DNA of 40,333 nt from an uncultured Nitrosomonas sp. Lineage in GTDB: Bacteria > Pseudomonadota > Gammaproteobacteria > Burkholderiales > Nitrosomonadaceae. The stretch spans positions 1 to 40,333 of the forward strand of contig CADEDJ010000029.1 of assembly GCA_902826055.1 (NCBI GenBank), in the 5' to 3' direction. The notes under the pieces are model-generated. The model did no database searches. It saw only the letters and a program-made list of their open reading frames with translations, and was not told where the DNA came from. Below are positions 1-9,984 of this stretch, in pieces; within the stretch, counting starts at the first letter, position 1; each line of letters begins with the position of its first letter. The position numbers and the translations under genes were made by a program.

Positions 1-30
1 TAACAGACACATCGTTAAATCGGGTAACTG

Positions 31-423
31 TCAGATCGGGTCGAGACTACTACACGTAAATTGCCGGTTCAATCGGTTCTCAAACACTGGCAACGGGTGA
101 TTGCTGTCCGTCGTCACCTTGTATTTCTTCCGGTGTCTCACTTGTATCCCGGCTTCCTGCATTAGTCTTCTCCCCTTCCAGCGACTAACACGATAGCCTA
201 AGGCATTTAGCGCTCGTTTCATCCTGCGGCTGCCATAGGTGTAATCGCACCATTTTGCAATATTCTGCACAGCACCAATCAGTTGTTGATGACGCAAATC
301 ATCAGACTGGTTTCTACGGTACTGCTCATAGTTATAGTAAGCACTGCGACTCACACCCAATAGCCGGCACATCAGGCCGACCGGGCAGGTCTTCTTCTTT
401 TGGGTGATGAACGAATATTTCAC
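31..423 (-). pseudogene. IS3-family transposase orfB, 5' fragment
   Basis: GTG start at 423, overlapping the orfA stop by the usual GTGA arrangement. The 130 residues contain the HTH_21-type N-terminal region of IS3 OrfB, with the typical CPVGLMCRLLGVSRSAYYNY stretch and a TYGSRRMKRAL segment. After residue ~122 the sequence turns into an unrelated tail (CSSLDPI) and stops. The rve/DDE integrase core that should follow is missing, so no active transposase can be made. Family assignment rests on recognised motifs only. Confidence 0.85.
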
Positions 424-717
424 TTCGTTTCTTTCGCGAAGAAGACCGCCGCCTCCTTTAATATTTGCCGCTCCAGCTTTAATTGCTTGTTTTCTATCTT
501 AAGTCGCCGGATTTCTTCCTGATCCGGCGTCAGTTTTCCATTACCACGGAATGCCTGGCCATTATTATCCGCCCCGGCTCTCCCTGACCCATCGCCCAAG
601 CATGTTAGCCCTGATTCCCAAGCTTCTGGCAGCTTCTGCTATCGTTAATCCCTGATCCAGTACCAGGCTAACTGCATCCAGTTTGAATTCCTTTGTATAG
701 TGTTTCCTCGGTTCCAT
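420..717 (-). pseudogene. IS3-family transposase orfA (HTH_Tnp_1), frameshifted
   Basis: ATG at 717 begins MEPRKHYTKEFKLDAVSLVL, the helix-turn-helix domain of IS3 OrfA. At about 571-577 the frame runs into TAATAA. Shifting by one base restores a good reading frame (ADNNGQAFRGNGKLTPDQEE), followed by a leucine-zipper region and the FFAKETK end. The total of 298 nt is one base more than a multiple of three, which fits a single +1 insertion. This differs from the programmed -1 frameshift of IS3 elements, which lies at the orfA/orfB junction. A sequencing error cannot be excluded. Confidence 0.75.
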
Positions 718-896
718 TTTTTCCTCCAATTAAGACTATTTTCTCTTAACTGGAGTGTCCGGGTCTATTAGACCACATCATCTTGATAGGTCTCTGCGAC
801 GTTGGTTTTCATTCTGCACCAATCGCATCATAGTGAGGAATGGCCCCGTCTGTCATAGCTAAACTTCGTTGAACATCCGGGAACAGGATTTGCTAC

Positions 897-1988
897 TTAG
901 ACATTAAACCGAAAATGCATCACATCGCCGTCCTTGACGATGTATTCCTTGCCTTCGAGACGCATTTTGCCGGCTTCTTTGGCGCCTTGTTCGCCGTTGC
1001 AGGCGATGAAATCGTCATAGCTGATTACTTCGGCGCGGATGAAGCCTTTTTCAAAATCGGTATGAATGACACCGGCGGCCTGTGGCGCGGTGTCGCCTTT
1101 GTGGATCGTCCAGGCGCGGACTTCTTTGACACCGGCGGTGAAATAGGTTTGCAGCCCGAGCAGCTCATAACCCGCGCGCACCAGGCGGTTGAGGCCGGGT
1201 TCTTCCAAATTAAGATCGGCTAAAAAGATTTTTTTATCTTCGTCTGACAGCTCCGCGATTTCCGCTTCCAGTGCCGCACAGATTGCCACTACTGGTGCAC
1301 CTTCGCTGGCTGCATATTCTTCTACGCGCGTTAGCAAGGGATTATTTTCAAAACCGCGATCATTGACATTGGCAACGTAAATGGCTGGTTTTGCAGTTAA
1401 CAAGCATAATGGCTGTAACAGTTGCTGTTGTTCCTTTTCCAAAACAAGTGTTCTGATGGGTTTACCGTGATTAAGATGAGTTTGTGCCATTTCCAGCAAG
1501 GCACAAAATTTGATGACTTCCTTATTGCCGGATTTAGCCACCTTCGATTCGCGCTGCAGTACTTTCTCGATAGTCGCCAGATCGGCCAGTGCCAGTTCGG
1601 TTTGGATAACTTCAATATCCGAGATCGGATCCACTTTGCCCGCGACATGCACAACATTGTCGTCGGAGAAGCAACGCACCATATTGACGATACCATCGGT
1701 TTCACGAATATTGGCTAGAAACTTGTTGCCTAGTCCTTCACCTTTCGATGCACCGGCGACCAATCCGGCAATATCTACGAATTCTACGATGGCCGGCTGC
1801 ACTTTCTGTGGTTTGACGATGTCACTGAGTTTTTGCAAACGGGGATCTGGCACTTCAACAATGCCAATATTGGGATCGATCGTGCAAAAAGGATAATTTT
1901 CTGCGGCAATTCCTGCTTTGGTCAATGCATTAAATAAGGTGGATTTTCCAACATTGGGAAGACCCACAATTCCGCATTTAAGACTCAT
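897..1988 (-). CDS. ychF: Redox-regulated ATPase YchF (Obg-like)
   Basis: 363 residues, normal full length. Walker A is GLPNVGKST at residues 9-17, the G3 element is D72-x-x-G75, and the base-recognition motif is NVND in place of NKxD. That last feature is the hallmark of YchF, which prefers ATP over GTP. The C-terminal TGS domain starts near [10 protein letters not shown] and ends [12 protein letters not shown]. The family binds ribosomes and takes part in stress and translation-initiation control in the cytoplasm. It is the last gene of the minus-strand run that starts upstream with prs and rplY, 57 bp after pth. ATG start at 1988. Nothing unusual seen. Confidence 0.97.
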   Translation of the reverse strand: MSLKCGIVGLPNVGKSTLFNALTKAGIAAENYPFCTIDPNIGIVEVPDPRLQKLSDIVKPQKVQPAIVEFVDIAGLVAGASKGEGLGNKFLANIRETDGIVNMVRCFSDDNVVHVAGKVDPISDIEVIQTELALADLATIEKVLQRESKVAKSGNKEVIKFCALLEMAQTHLNHGKPIRTLVLEKEQQQLLQPLCLLTAKPAIYVANVNDRGFENNPLLTRVEEYAASEGAPVVAICAALEAEIAELSDEDKKIFLADLNLEEPGLNRLVRAGYELLGLQTYFTAGVKEVRAWTIHKGDTAPQAAGVIHTDFEKGFIRAEVISYDDFIACNGEQGAKEAGKMRLEGKEYIVKDGDVMHFRFNV

Positions 1989-2045
1989 ACCGAACTCTCA
2001 TAAAAAGGATAAGACAATGATTGTAAGAAAATTTTTGCCGAATTG

Positions 2046-2615
2046 TCAGGTTTTGGTGTGCAATTTCAACATAGCTGCTTCACAGGCACCTTGTGCAATG
2101 AGCGGCCAGACGTCCAGACTTCTTTCAATGGCTTCATCAATCAATGGTGCTTCTTCTTTTCGCGGTTGGTGCAATACATAACCAACTACTGCATTACGAT
2201 CGCCCGGATGGCCAATGCCGATTCTTAATCGCCAGAAATCCTGTGTACCCAATTTTGCCGCAATATCTTTGAGCCCATTATGGCCACCCAAACCGCCGCC
2301 TTTTTTCAATTTTGCAATGCCAGGCAGTAAATCCAGTTCGTCATGCACCACAATAATTTCATCAGCTTGTATTTTATAAAACTGACACAATGCCGCTACC
2401 GATTGTCCGCTTCTATTCATATAAGTCTGAGGTTCCAGTAACCACAGATCCCTATCTTTCTGACGGATTTGTGTGCATAACCCATGAAATCGCGTTTCCA
2501 GTTTCAGTGTTGTGTGTAATATTGCAGCCAATCGATCCACCCAATGAAAACCGGCGTTATGACGCGTGCCCACATATTCTTTGCCGGGATTGCCTAATCC
2601 AACAATAAGCTTCAT
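2046..2615 (-). CDS. pth: Peptidyl-tRNA hydrolase
   Basis: 189 residues. It recycles peptidyl-tRNA released from stalled ribosomes by cleaving the ester bond. The N-terminus [14 protein letters not shown] carries the conserved Asn9. TRHNAG gives the catalytic His19, VVHDELDL the conserved Asp, and GHNGLK the substrate-binding Asn. Length and motifs are those of bacterial Pth1. It lies between ychF and rplY, a standard pairing in beta- and gammaproteobacteria. A strong terminator hairpin sits between rplY and pth, so pth probably has its own promoter or depends on read-through. ATG at 2615. Confidence 0.97.
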   Translation of the reverse strand: MKLIVGLGNPGKEYVGTRHNAGFHWVDRLAAILHTTLKLETRFHGLCTQIRQKDRDLWLLEPQTYMNRSGQSVAALCQFYKIQADEIIVVHDELDLLPGIAKLKKGGGLGGHNGLKDIAAKLGTQDFWRLRIGIGHPGDRNAVVGYVLHQPRKEEAPLIDEAIERSLDVWPLIAQGACEAAMLKLHTKT

Positions 2616-2653
2616 GGGATAAAGTAAGGCAATATCAGCATTTGGAACAAACC

Positions 2654-2694
2654 CAAAAATAAAATCTGCCAGTATTTATTAATACCGGCAGATT
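2654..2694 (-). terminator. Intrinsic terminator between rplY and pth
   Basis: Read on the minus strand, a 14-bp stem (AATCTGCCGGTATT with AATACTGGCAGATT, one G-U pair) closes a 4-base AATA loop. It is followed by a T-rich run (TTATTTTT). This is a near-ideal rho-independent terminator placed just after rplY. It should separate the prs-rplY transcript from pth-ychF. Confidence 0.8.
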
Positions 2695-2728
2695 CATGTA
2701 ATTTTTAGTGGGACTACAAATGTGTTTA

Positions 2729-3358
2729 TTATCCAGCAGCTTTTTTCTCTGCATCAGTTTCTTCGGTAGCAGCTTCTTCAGCAAGTACAGAGCGAGGAAT
2801 TACAATTGTTACTACTGAGGAATTATCTCCTTTTGTCAGTGCAACAATTTCTACACCTTTAGGTAATGATAGATCACTCAAATGCAATGTGTGTCCTGCA
2901 GTTAATTCAGCCAAATCTACTGAAATAAATTCGGGTAAATCTGCCGGTAAGCAACTGACATCTACTTCAGTCAAAATATGAGAAACAATGCCCCCCGATG
3001 TTTTTACGCCGGGAGAAATTTCTGCATTGATAAAATGCAAGGGTACTTTCATGTGTATTTTTTTGTTTTTATCAACTCTTTGGAAATCCACATGCAATAC
3101 TTGCTGTTTGTAAGGATGCATTTGTATGTCGCGTAGCAGCACTTGTTCTTTTTTTCCTGCAACATTCATTGACAGAATGGATGCATGAAAGGCTTCCAGC
3201 TTAAGTTTATAAAACAGATCCTTGTGATCCATTTCAATCGATTGTGCGGCTTGTTCTCCGCCGTAAATGACTGCCGGTACTTTGCCAGTGCGGCGCAGGC
3301 GGCGGCTCGCACCTTTTCCCTGCAGTGTACGCTCATCGGCACTGATTTCAATTTTCAT
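2729..3358 (-). CDS. rplY: 50S ribosomal protein L25, long CTC form
   Basis: 209 residues: an N-terminal L25 5S-rRNA-binding domain ([20 protein letters not shown] near residues 15-34) followed by the TL5/CTC C-terminal beta domain. That second domain explains why the protein is about twice the length of E. coli L25 (94 aa). The C-terminus is acidic and Ala-rich. It is 60 bp downstream of prs, the usual prs-rplY pair, and is followed by a strong terminator. ATG at 3358. Confidence 0.96.
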   Translation of the reverse strand: MKIEISADERTLQGKGASRRLRRTGKVPAVIYGGEQAAQSIEMDHKDLFYKLKLEAFHASILSMNVAGKKEQVLLRDIQMHPYKQQVLHVDFQRVDKNKKIHMKVPLHFINAEISPGVKTSGGIVSHILTEVDVSCLPADLPEFISVDLAELTAGHTLHLSDLSLPKGVEIVALTKGDNSSVVTIVIPRSVLAEEAATEETDAEKKAAG

Positions 3359-3418
3359 TGTATAGACTCCTTAGTGATGATTTGTTCGCGACCAAACAAA
3401 CCGGTTAAAAAATTTAAT

Positions 3419-4369
3419 TTATTCCATGAATAACGAGCTGAGCGAGCTTTCATTACTGATGCGTAACATGGTTTCCGCCAGTAGGTTAGCAATGCTGAGC
3501 TGGCAAATACGATCACACGCCATTGCGTCTTCGCGCAAAGGAATGGTATCTGTGACCACTAATTTATCCAAAGCAGAGTTTTGAATGCGCTCTACGGCAT
3601 GACCTGATAATACCGCATGGGTCGAATAAGCCAATACTGCTTTTGCACCGTGCTGTTTTAATGCTTTTGCTGCTTCACATAATGTATTTGCGGTATCCAC
3701 CAAGTCATCGATGATGACGCACGTACGATCTTTGACTTCGCCGATGATGTTCATCACTTTTGCTTCATTGGGCTTAGGGCGCCTTTTATCAATTATTGCC
3801 AAATCACATTCAAGGCGTTTGGCAAGATGTCGTGCACGTACGACGCCTCCAACATCAGGTGATACTACGATTAGATTCTGATAATTATGTTTCCAGATAT
3901 CCCCCAGCAAAATTGGCATACCGTAAATATTGTCAACGGGGATATCAAAAAATCCCTGAATCTGATCTGCATGCAAATCCATGGTTAGTAAACGATCGAT
4001 GCCAACCGTTGTGAGTAGATTGGCCACCACTTTAGCGGTAATGGGTACACGAACAGAGCGTGGTCTTCTGTCTTGGCGCGCATATCCAAAATAAGGAATT
4101 GCTGCAGTGATACGGCCAGCTGATGCGCGTTTCAGTGCATCTACCATCACCAATATTTCCATCAGGCTGTCATTCGTTGGGGCACAAGTGGATTGCAATA
4201 CAAAAACATCTTTGCCACGGACATTCTCAAGAATTTCCACCATGATCTCACCATCACTGAAACGGTCAACAGTCGCACGTCCCAAATGAATGTTAAGATG
4301 CTTTACAGCATCCTGAGCCAATTTAGGATGGGCGGTTCCGGTGAAAACCATTAAGCTGTCATACGACAT
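3419..4369 (-). CDS. prs: Ribose-phosphate pyrophosphokinase (PRPP synthetase)
   Basis: 316 residues, the usual length. It makes PRPP from ribose 5-phosphate and ATP for purine, pyrimidine, His, Trp and NAD synthesis. Visible motifs are the flexible-loop region [13 protein letters not shown], the metal-binding [18 protein letters not shown] and the PRPP loop [13 protein letters not shown]. Start ATG at 4369, shortly after tRNA-Gln on the same strand. The order tRNA-Gln, prs, rplY is typical for betaproteobacteria. Confidence 0.97.
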   Translation of the reverse strand: MSYDSLMVFTGTAHPKLAQDAVKHLNIHLGRATVDRFSDGEIMVEILENVRGKDVFVLQSTCAPTNDSLMEILVMVDALKRASAGRITAAIPYFGYARQDRRPRSVRVPITAKVVANLLTTVGIDRLLTMDLHADQIQGFFDIPVDNIYGMPILLGDIWKHNYQNLIVVSPDVGGVVRARHLAKRLECDLAIIDKRRPKPNEAKVMNIIGEVKDRTCVIIDDLVDTANTLCEAAKALKQHGAKAVLAYSTHAVLSGHAVERIQNSALDKLVVTDTIPLREDAMACDRICQLSIANLLAETMLRISNESSLSSLFME

Positions 4370-4524
4370 GTTTTTCTTAAAAAATGATTAACTGTATGTA
4401 TTGCAAAGGATAAACATGAATTTTTGCTATTTTTTTAAGTCATTTATAAAAGTTGATAATTTTATTTATCTAATTGATTTAATGGGCTAGTAAATTAGAT
4501 ATCGTACTTACTAAAAGACCAACT

Positions 4525-4599
4525 TGGCTGGGGAGGTAGGGATCGAACCTACGAATGCCGGAATCAAAATCCGGTGCCTTACCGCTTGGCGACTCCCCA
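4525..4599 (-). tRNA. tRNA-Gln (UUG)
   Basis: Folding by eye gives a complete 75-nt cloverleaf: acceptor TGGGGAG/CTCCCCA, D stem GCC/GGC, anticodon stem CCGGA/TCCGG around the loop TTTTGAT (anticodon TTG), T arm GTAGG-TTCGATC-CCTAC, discriminator G and an encoded CCA. It starts 12 nt after the ispE stop codon, so it is probably cotranscribed with ispE and processed out. Confidence 0.97.
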
Positions 4600-4611
4600 A
4601 AAAACTTTATC

Positions 4612-5451
4612 TTAACCCCTGAAATTATAGAGTGGATGAGAATCTAATCCTTTTGCTAAAAAGGCTTTCATGTTTTCAGGAACTTGTTCGAATGCAGCTT
4701 GTGCTTTCGATTCTGTTTGAAACTCGGCAAATACACAAGCACCCGAACCGCTCATAGAGACTATTGTAGTATCTTCTAGCCGCTTTAGCCACTCTAAATA
4801 CCTTGCAATCTCAGGGTACGCCCGGCAAGTGACAGATTCTAAATCATTACGTCCTTGCCAGACAGAAAAGGGCGGTATTGTGATAGGTAATGTGTTGCGT
4901 GTCAATTCCTTACTTGCAAAAATTTCCGCGGTCGATACTTGAACATTTGGTACAAGAATTAGATACCAAGCCGGTGGTAACTGGAGAGCAGTTAATTGTT
5001 CACCGATTCCTTCGGCGAAAGCATTTTGTCCAAATATAAATATAGGAACATCAGCACCTAACTGGAGTCCTAATTCAAGCAATTGCTCTTTATCTAAATT
5101 GATTTGCCATAATCGATTGAGTGCGAGCAATGTGGTTGCAGCGTCAGAACTGCCGCCACCTAAGCCTCCTCCTATTGGAATCTGTTTTTGCAAAAAAATA
5201 TCAACACCTTGCGCCACGTTCATTTTCTGCTTTAATAACTGAGCAGCGCGAACACAAAGATCTTGTTCTTCCGGCACGCCAGCAATAGGATTGTGCAGTT
5301 TGACAATGCCATCGTTACGTAACTGGAAACTTAATTGATCACAATAATCAATCAAACGAAAAACGGTTTGCAATAGATGGTAGCCATCTTGTCTACGACC
5401 TATGACATGTAAAAAAAGATTGAGCTTGGCGGGTGCCGAAAATGTATACAT
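4612..5451 (-). CDS. ispE: 4-diphosphocytidyl-2-C-methyl-D-erythritol kinase
   Basis: 279 residues. It phosphorylates CDP-methylerythritol in the MEP isoprenoid pathway. GHMP-kinase signatures are present: N-terminal APAKLNLFLHVIGRRQDGYH and the glycine-rich ATP loop PIGGGLGGGSSDAATTLLAL, with the C-terminal MSGSGACVFAEF motif. Its neighbours are lolB upstream (35 bp) and tRNA-Gln downstream, the classic betaproteobacterial arrangement. ATG at 5451. Confidence 0.97.
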   Translation of the reverse strand: MYTFSAPAKLNLFLHVIGRRQDGYHLLQTVFRLIDYCDQLSFQLRNDGIVKLHNPIAGVPEEQDLCVRAAQLLKQKMNVAQGVDIFLQKQIPIGGGLGGGSSDAATTLLALNRLWQINLDKEQLLELGLQLGADVPIFIFGQNAFAEGIGEQLTALQLPPAWYLILVPNVQVSTAEIFASKELTRNTLPITIPPFSVWQGRNDLESVTCRAYPEIARYLEWLKRLEDTTIVSMSGSGACVFAEFQTESKAQAAFEQVPENMKAFLAKGLDSHPLYNFRG

Positions 5452-5486
5452 GTATCTAAAAGGATAACAATAAGATGAAGAACTAA

Positions 5487-6149
5487 TTATTCAGAATTCC
5501 AACTATCAATAACCAATCTGATCTTTAAATCTTCATAGTGAAGTGACAATATTCTGGGAAAAATCGCAATATTGGGTTGTGCCGGCATATAGCTTAAATA
5601 TTGAATTGTCCAGCCATCTTGCCGCACGGCGATAACCTGATCTTTGTTATTTAAATCCTTTTCGGCAATGGTGCTGGGAGAATGTACGCCCTGTATCCAA
5701 TATTGCAAGCCACTGAGCGGTAAGCGCCACCCCAGAATTTCTTCCGTCAAGCTTTCGGCATCGCTGGCATAAAATGCTTCAAGTTTGGCTGTAATCAAAC
5801 GAAAGCCGTTATGATCTCTGGATATTTCAGCTATCGCCTGACCGAGTGATGTAAATAACAAGATTTCATCGTTGATGACTAAATGCCGCCAACGAAAACT
5901 CCCGGAAAAATTTTGATTTCTGCTTTGGATAGATATTCTGCCAAGTATATTAAAATCTGCCGCGGGTGTGGTTTGCGCGTTTGCATCCGGTTCGATCACA
6001 AGAGTTTTGACCGGAGCTTCGGGTGCTATCGGACGCGTTGGCGTAACGCAAGCAGAAACACATAGAAGGAGACTGCCTAGCAGAATTTTATAATAAAGCG
6101 CTTGGTTATTAATTTTTAACCAAAACGATGGTGATTGTAGGCTTCTCAC
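5487..6149 (-). CDS. lolB: Outer-membrane lipoprotein LolB
   Basis: 220 residues from a GTG start at 6149. An N-terminal hydrophobic segment leads to a lipobox (CVSAC), after which the mature lipoprotein begins. The body shows the LolB pattern (FNILGRISIQSRNQNFSGSFRW, then a C-terminal ending in LVIDSWN). LolB receives lipoproteins from LolA and inserts them into the outer membrane. Position before ispE supports the call. The ribosome-binding site before the GTG is weak, so the exact start is uncertain; the signal region is slightly long from this codon. Confidence 0.88.
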   Translation of the reverse strand: MRSLQSPSFWLKINNQALYYKILLGSLLLCVSACVTPTRPIAPEAPVKTLVIEPDANAQTTPAADFNILGRISIQSRNQNFSGSFRWRHLVINDEILLFTSLGQAIAEISRDHNGFRLITAKLEAFYASDAESLTEEILGWRLPLSGLQYWIQGVHSPSTIAEKDLNNKDQVIAVRQDGWTIQYLSYMPAQPNIAIFPRILSLHYEDLKIRLVIDSWNSE

Positions 6150-6170
6150 TGCTATATTGAAAGTCTCAAG

Positions 6171-6188
6171 TCATTGATCTATCAATGA
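6171..6188. repeat. 18-bp perfect inverted repeat upstream of lolB
   Basis: TCATTGAT-ct-ATCAATGA sits 22-39 bp before the lolB GTG and 31 bp after the minE stop. The 2-base loop and lack of a following T run argue against a terminator. It could be an operator, or part of a small RNA hairpin between minE and lolB. No known regulator is assigned. Confidence 0.4.
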
Positions 6189-6218
6189 TTATATAATTTA
6201 ATCTCGATTTATTTATTT

Positions 6219-6497
6219 TTAGTTATTGAGTTGTTTATTGGAATGTTGATAATCAGGCAATATGATATTCAATTCCAATGTTTCCTGATTTTCATCCTGC
6301 TCGAAATTAACAGATATTGCATCCTGATCTACATTGACATATTTGCGAATGACTTCCAATAACTCTTTCTGCAATTGCGGTAGGTAGGAAGGTTGATTGC
6401 GATAACTGCGTTCATGCGCCACAAGAATTTGCAATCTTTCTTTGGCGACTGAAGCAGTTTTAGGTTTAGACGATCTGAAATAATCCAGTAAGCTCAT
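6219..6497 (-). CDS. minE: Cell division topological specificity factor MinE
   Basis: 92 residues. The N-terminal membrane-binding and MinD-contact region ([20 protein letters not shown], then [10 protein letters not shown]) is intact and is followed by the dimerisation domain. MinE drives MinD oscillation and so confines MinC inhibition of FtsZ to the poles. Its ATG overlaps the end of minD by 4 bp (ATGA), so the two are translationally coupled. Confidence 0.96.
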   Translation of the reverse strand: MSLLDYFRSSKPKTASVAKERLQILVAHERSYRNQPSYLPQLQKELLEVIRKYVNVDQDAISVNFEQDENQETLELNIILPDYQHSNKQLNN

Positions 6498-7306
6498 TTT
6501 TTTCCTCCGAAAAGCCTCCTGAGAAACCCTTGTTTACCATCAATAAATCGATGTGGCCGCTCTTCTCCTAAATATCGCGCAACGACATCAGCATAGGCCT
6601 GACCCGCTTCACTTTTTTCATCCAGAATAACCGGTATGCCCGCGTTAGATGCTGACAAAACTGATTTTGATTCAGGGATAATACCTAACAGTTGTAAAGA
6701 TAAGATTTCTTGAACATCATCAAGACTCAACATTTCACCTAACTTGACTCGATCGGGATCATATCGGGTGAGCAGCAAATATTCCTTGATCGGTTCTTCA
6801 TTTCTTTCTGCACGCCGGGATTTGCTGGATAAAATGCCTAACATGCGGTCTGAGTCTCGTACTGAAGAAATTTCAGGATTGGTGACGACAAAGGCATCAT
6901 CGGCGAAATACAGCGCCAAATTGGCGCCTTTCTCAATGCCCGCAGGAGAATCACAAACAATATATTGAAATTCTCTGGTTAATTCATCTAGAACTTTGCC
7001 GACGCCTTCTTGCGTTAATGCCTCCTTATCACGCGTTTGCGAAGCGGGGAGAATGTATAGAAGATTGCAGTTTTTGTCACGAATAAGCGCTTGATTCAGA
7101 GTGGCTTCACCATTAATAACATTAATGAAATCATAAACTACACGTCGCTCGCATCCTAGAATCAAATCCAAATTACGTAAACCTACATCAAAATCAATAA
7201 CGGCTGTCTTATGACCTCTTTTTGCCAGCCCCATAGCAATTGCTGCACTTGTTGTTGTTTTTCCAACACCACCTTTGCCTGATGTCACGACTATGATTCT
7301 TGCCAA
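6494..7306 (-). CDS. minD: Septum site-determining ATPase MinD
   Basis: 270 residues. The deviant Walker A motif [10 protein letters not shown] is at residues 10-19, with [20 protein letters not shown] as the downstream signature. The amphipathic C-terminal membrane-targeting sequence ends [11 protein letters not shown]. It binds the inner membrane in its ATP form and recruits MinC. Order minC-minD-minE with short gaps is the standard operon. Confidence 0.98.
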   Translation of the reverse strand: MARIIVVTSGKGGVGKTTTSAAIAMGLAKRGHKTAVIDFDVGLRNLDLILGCERRVVYDFINVINGEATLNQALIRDKNCNLLYILPASQTRDKEALTQEGVGKVLDELTREFQYIVCDSPAGIEKGANLALYFADDAFVVTNPEISSVRDSDRMLGILSSKSRRAERNEEPIKEYLLLTRYDPDRVKLGEMLSLDDVQEILSLQLLGIIPESKSVLSASNAGIPVILDEKSEAGQAYADVVARYLGEERPHRFIDGKQGFLRRLFGGKK

Positions 7307-7332
7307 TTGAGTCTCCTTTGCTATATCTGGTC

Positions 7333-8100
7333 TTACGCGATTTCTTTAATGATCAATGCATGGTCTTGTAAATATATTTGTACCGGACTATGGTATGTTT
7401 GCTTATTTAAATCCTCACTGGTTTTATAATCCCCTGCGATTGAAATAAGTTCAGCTTGTAGATCAAAACAAAATATCCTCGCACTTGTGTTGCCATGCAC
7501 ACCTGCTAAAGCACGTCCCCTAAGCGTATTATAGACATGTATGTTGCCTTCAGCCATGATTTCGGCGCCTGCACTGACTTGTGATGTAATAATCAAATCA
7601 CTAGAAGCATAAATGCGTTGCCCTGATCGGATCGGTTGGGTGACTAATGTTGATGTAACAGCTACGGGTGCAATCGCAGCAGGATTAGCCGAAGGCTTGA
7701 CAACAGTTGCTACGGGCTGCGAGGAGGGTTGTGGATTAATTTCCGGTTTCTGTACATTTCCCGCAATAATCGGAGCACCTTGTTCGCGGACAGTATCTAT
7801 TGGGATTGACAATGCACGCGCTTGTTTATTTTGCTGGTCATTACCGCCGCGAATGCCTACAGGGAAAAAACCTACTCTACGTAATAGCTGAGTGAGGTGG
7901 GTAAAATCCAAATCCTGATTTTGTTTGTTTAAATCACGCAAATCGATAATTAGCGGAGAGTCTCTAAAAAACTCTGGTGCCAAATTGATTTTGGCATGTA
8001 ATGTTTCTTCAATCGCCGCCATGTCATTGTTGAAAAGGATCAAAATGGGCGCAAAAAAAGTACTACTTTTAAACTCAAGTACAGGCGAAGTATTAAGCAT
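7333..8100 (-). CDS. minC: Septum formation inhibitor MinC
   Basis: 255 residues. The N-terminal FtsZ-interacting domain (residues ~1-110) contains PLIIDLRDLNKQNQDLDF. A Pro/Ala/Gln-rich linker (about 118-158) follows, and then the C-terminal beta-helix with SGQRIYASSDLIITSQVSAG and GRALAGVHGN. The linker is the family's variable part. First gene of minCDE, 26 bp before minD. ATG at 8100. The divisome regulator sits between a TPR lipoprotein gene and lolB-ispE. Confidence 0.94.
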   Translation of the reverse strand: MLNTSPVLEFKSSTFFAPILILFNNDMAAIEETLHAKINLAPEFFRDSPLIIDLRDLNKQNQDLDFTHLTQLLRRVGFFPVGIRGGNDQQNKQARALSIPIDTVREQGAPIIAGNVQKPEINPQPSSQPVATVVKPSANPAAIAPVAVTSTLVTQPIRSGQRIYASSDLIITSQVSAGAEIMAEGNIHVYNTLRGRALAGVHGNTSARIFCFDLQAELISIAGDYKTSEDLNKQTYHSPVQIYLQDHALIIKEIA

Positions 8101-8247
8101 TTTTGTGGATTTTATCGAAACCCATGAGCAATTTGTTGATCATTCTGATAATACTGATCAATTGGAATGCCAAGTATAGCTGATTACATCAGAAGGTTGG
8201 TTTATTAATTTGTCTTAGCGGGATTATCAATCATCTTCAATCAGATA

Positions 8248-9984
8248 TTAATCTACTTCTTTCTTTTTAATAAAGCGCTGCAAAGTTTCAAGTAATACTT
8301 CATTATCTGGATCCTGCTCTAGGGCAAAGCGCCAGATTTTTTTTGCATCTTCTTTGGCGCCTTGTATCCATAATACTTCTCCCAAGTGGGCTGCAATTTC
8401 CGGATCGGGGCGGGCAGCATAAGCCAAATTCAAGTAATTTAGCCCCTCGACAATTTTACCCATGCGGTAATAAACCCAACCCAGGCTATCCATAATATAA
8501 GGATCTTCAGGAGATAATTCGACTGCTTTTTTTATTAATTTCAGGGCTTCTGGCAATTGCGCGCCACGTTCTGCGAGACTGTAACCCAATGCATTATATG
8601 CATGGGCGTTGTCTGGTTTAAGTTTTATTAATTTGCGCAGATCTTGCTCGAGAATCGAAAACTTGCCAAGTTTATCTGCCGCCAGTGCCCGGTCGTAAAG
8701 TAACTCAGGATAGTCAGGCAATTTCTTTAAACCGTCATTCAATAAATCAAATACTTGTCGGTGTGCTTTGGATCTTCGCAATATTTGCGCTTCTGCCAAT
8801 ATTAAGTGAGCAGTTTGCTGATCGTTGGAAGCCGGAAGCTTATGTAGATGTTCACGCGCTTCTTTTAAATGACCTTTTATGGCCAGTAAATCAGCATAAC
8901 GTATTTGCGCCGGCAAATAGCGTGCGCCGCTTTTGACCATTTGATACGACTCCATGGCTAACTCAGGACGTTTGGTTTCCTCATAAATTTGCCCCAAGTG
9001 AAAATGGATAGCACTTGGATCTTTGTATCCCAAACTAAGCGCTTTCTTAAAGCTTGTTTCTGTAATATCAAAATTACCCATTTCAGTCGCCAATAATCCA
9101 ATGGCCAACATGATTTCTGGATCTTCGGGTTTTTTATCCAATAAAACTTGTAGTTGTTCTAGTGCCAAATCGCTGCGGTCGTCATTAATGAGTAGCCGGG
9201 TGTAAGCGATCCTTACTTCATCAGCAGCGGGATACTGAGTTAAGTAATTTTGATAAAACTCGCTTGCATTTCCATCGGGGATACGTTGCAAAATTCTGCC
9301 ATTATGAATGGCGGCAACCTCCCACTCAGGACGTAATACGAGCGCGCGTTGCATTTCTTGCAGCGCAAGTTGATGTTGATTGGCAAACCACGCGGCTTGA
9401 GAAATGGCAAAATGTGCTTCTGGTAAATCCTTATAGGGTTGAGAAAGCTGCTGAATTAATTTTAAAGTTGCGGCCTTATTGGAGTTACGTGATAGCAATT
9501 GATTGAGTTGCATAAATGCGCTCCCAACATTGTCTTTTTCCGAAGCGAGCAATTTTTCTAGATGAGGCCGTGCGGCATCTAATTTCCCTAGGTTTACCAT
9601 TAGTGCCGCAATAGTTTGACGTGCGTCAGCTGAATCAGGTTCAAGCTGAACCCACAACGTGGTAGCTTGTTCAGCGGCAACGGGATTGCCCGCATGTAAA
9701 GCAATTTCGCTAGCGCGCTTTGCAATTCGCGGGTCGCGCGTGTTAGTGGCCAGCTTGACGTAGCGATCCACAGCGATATTCAGATTGCCCCGTTGTAAAG
9801 CCGTTTCACCAATCAAAAAATCAAATAAAATGGGTGCAGTTAATTCTTGCTTGGGTAAATTAGCTTGACTGACTTCTTCTTGCTCAGTGGATTCCTCTGC
9901 TGTTTCTTGTTCCTTTTTAGTGGGAATCTGCGCGCAAGCAGTCAATCCACATAACAGTAATACACATAGAATTTTAAATTTCAT
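8248..9984 (-). CDS. TPR-repeat lipoprotein
   Basis: 578 residues. N-terminal signal sequence with lipobox LTAC (Cys17), then an acidic Glu-rich stretch and a long array of tetratricopeptide repeats. The clearest are around 440-560, with NAHAYNALGYSLAERG, DPYIMDSLGWVYYRMGK and DPEIAAHLGEVLWIQG. Such proteins are found next to lolB-ispE in many betaproteobacteria and are predicted outer-membrane lipoproteins acting as scaffolds. No catalytic motif is seen and no partner is assigned. The gene precedes minCDE on the same strand (147-bp gap) and is divergent from lnt. Confidence 0.88.
   Translation of the reverse strand: MKFKILCVLLLCGLTACAQIPTKKEQETAEESTEQEEVSQANLPKQELTAPILFDFLIGETALQRGNLNIAVDRYVKLATNTRDPRIAKRASEIALHAGNPVAAEQATTLWVQLEPDSADARQTIAALMVNLGKLDAARPHLEKLLASEKDNVGSAFMQLNQLLSRNSNKAATLKLIQQLSQPYKDLPEAHFAISQAAWFANQHQLALQEMQRALVLRPEWEVAAIHNGRILQRIPDGNASEFYQNYLTQYPAADEVRIAYTRLLINDDRSDLALEQLQVLLDKKPEDPEIMLAIGLLATEMGNFDITETSFKKALSLGYKDPSAIHFHLGQIYEETKRPELAMESYQMVKSGARYLPAQIRYADLLAIKGHLKEAREHLHKLPASNDQQTAHLILAEAQILRRSKAHRQVFDLLNDGLKKLPDYPELLYDRALAADKLGKFSILEQDLRKLIKLKPDNAHAYNALGYSLAERGAQLPEALKLIKKAVELSPEDPYIMDSLGWVYYRMGKIVEGLNYLNLAYAARPDPEIAAHLGEVLWIQGAKEDAKKIWRFALEQDPDNEVLLETLQRFIKKKEVD

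Larger units (their letters stand above)
31..770 (-). mobile_element. IS3-family insertion sequence, degenerate and truncated
   Basis: The segment carries an IS3-type orfA/orfB pair read on the minus strand. The orfA-proximal end at about 745-770 carries a terminal-repeat-like sequence (tccgggtctattagacca). The distal end is lost: orfB stops matching its family at about position 58, so the DDE catalytic half is absent, and no matching second terminal repeat is seen in positions 1-57. orfA also has a frameshift. The element is therefore an immobile relic. Outer boundaries are estimates, because the window starts inside or next to it. Confidence 0.8.

Noticed and set aside
915..1223. Open frame of 102 codons opposite ychF
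   Set aside because: It lies entirely antisense to a well-supported full-length gene, has no ribosome-binding site and no recognisable protein pattern.
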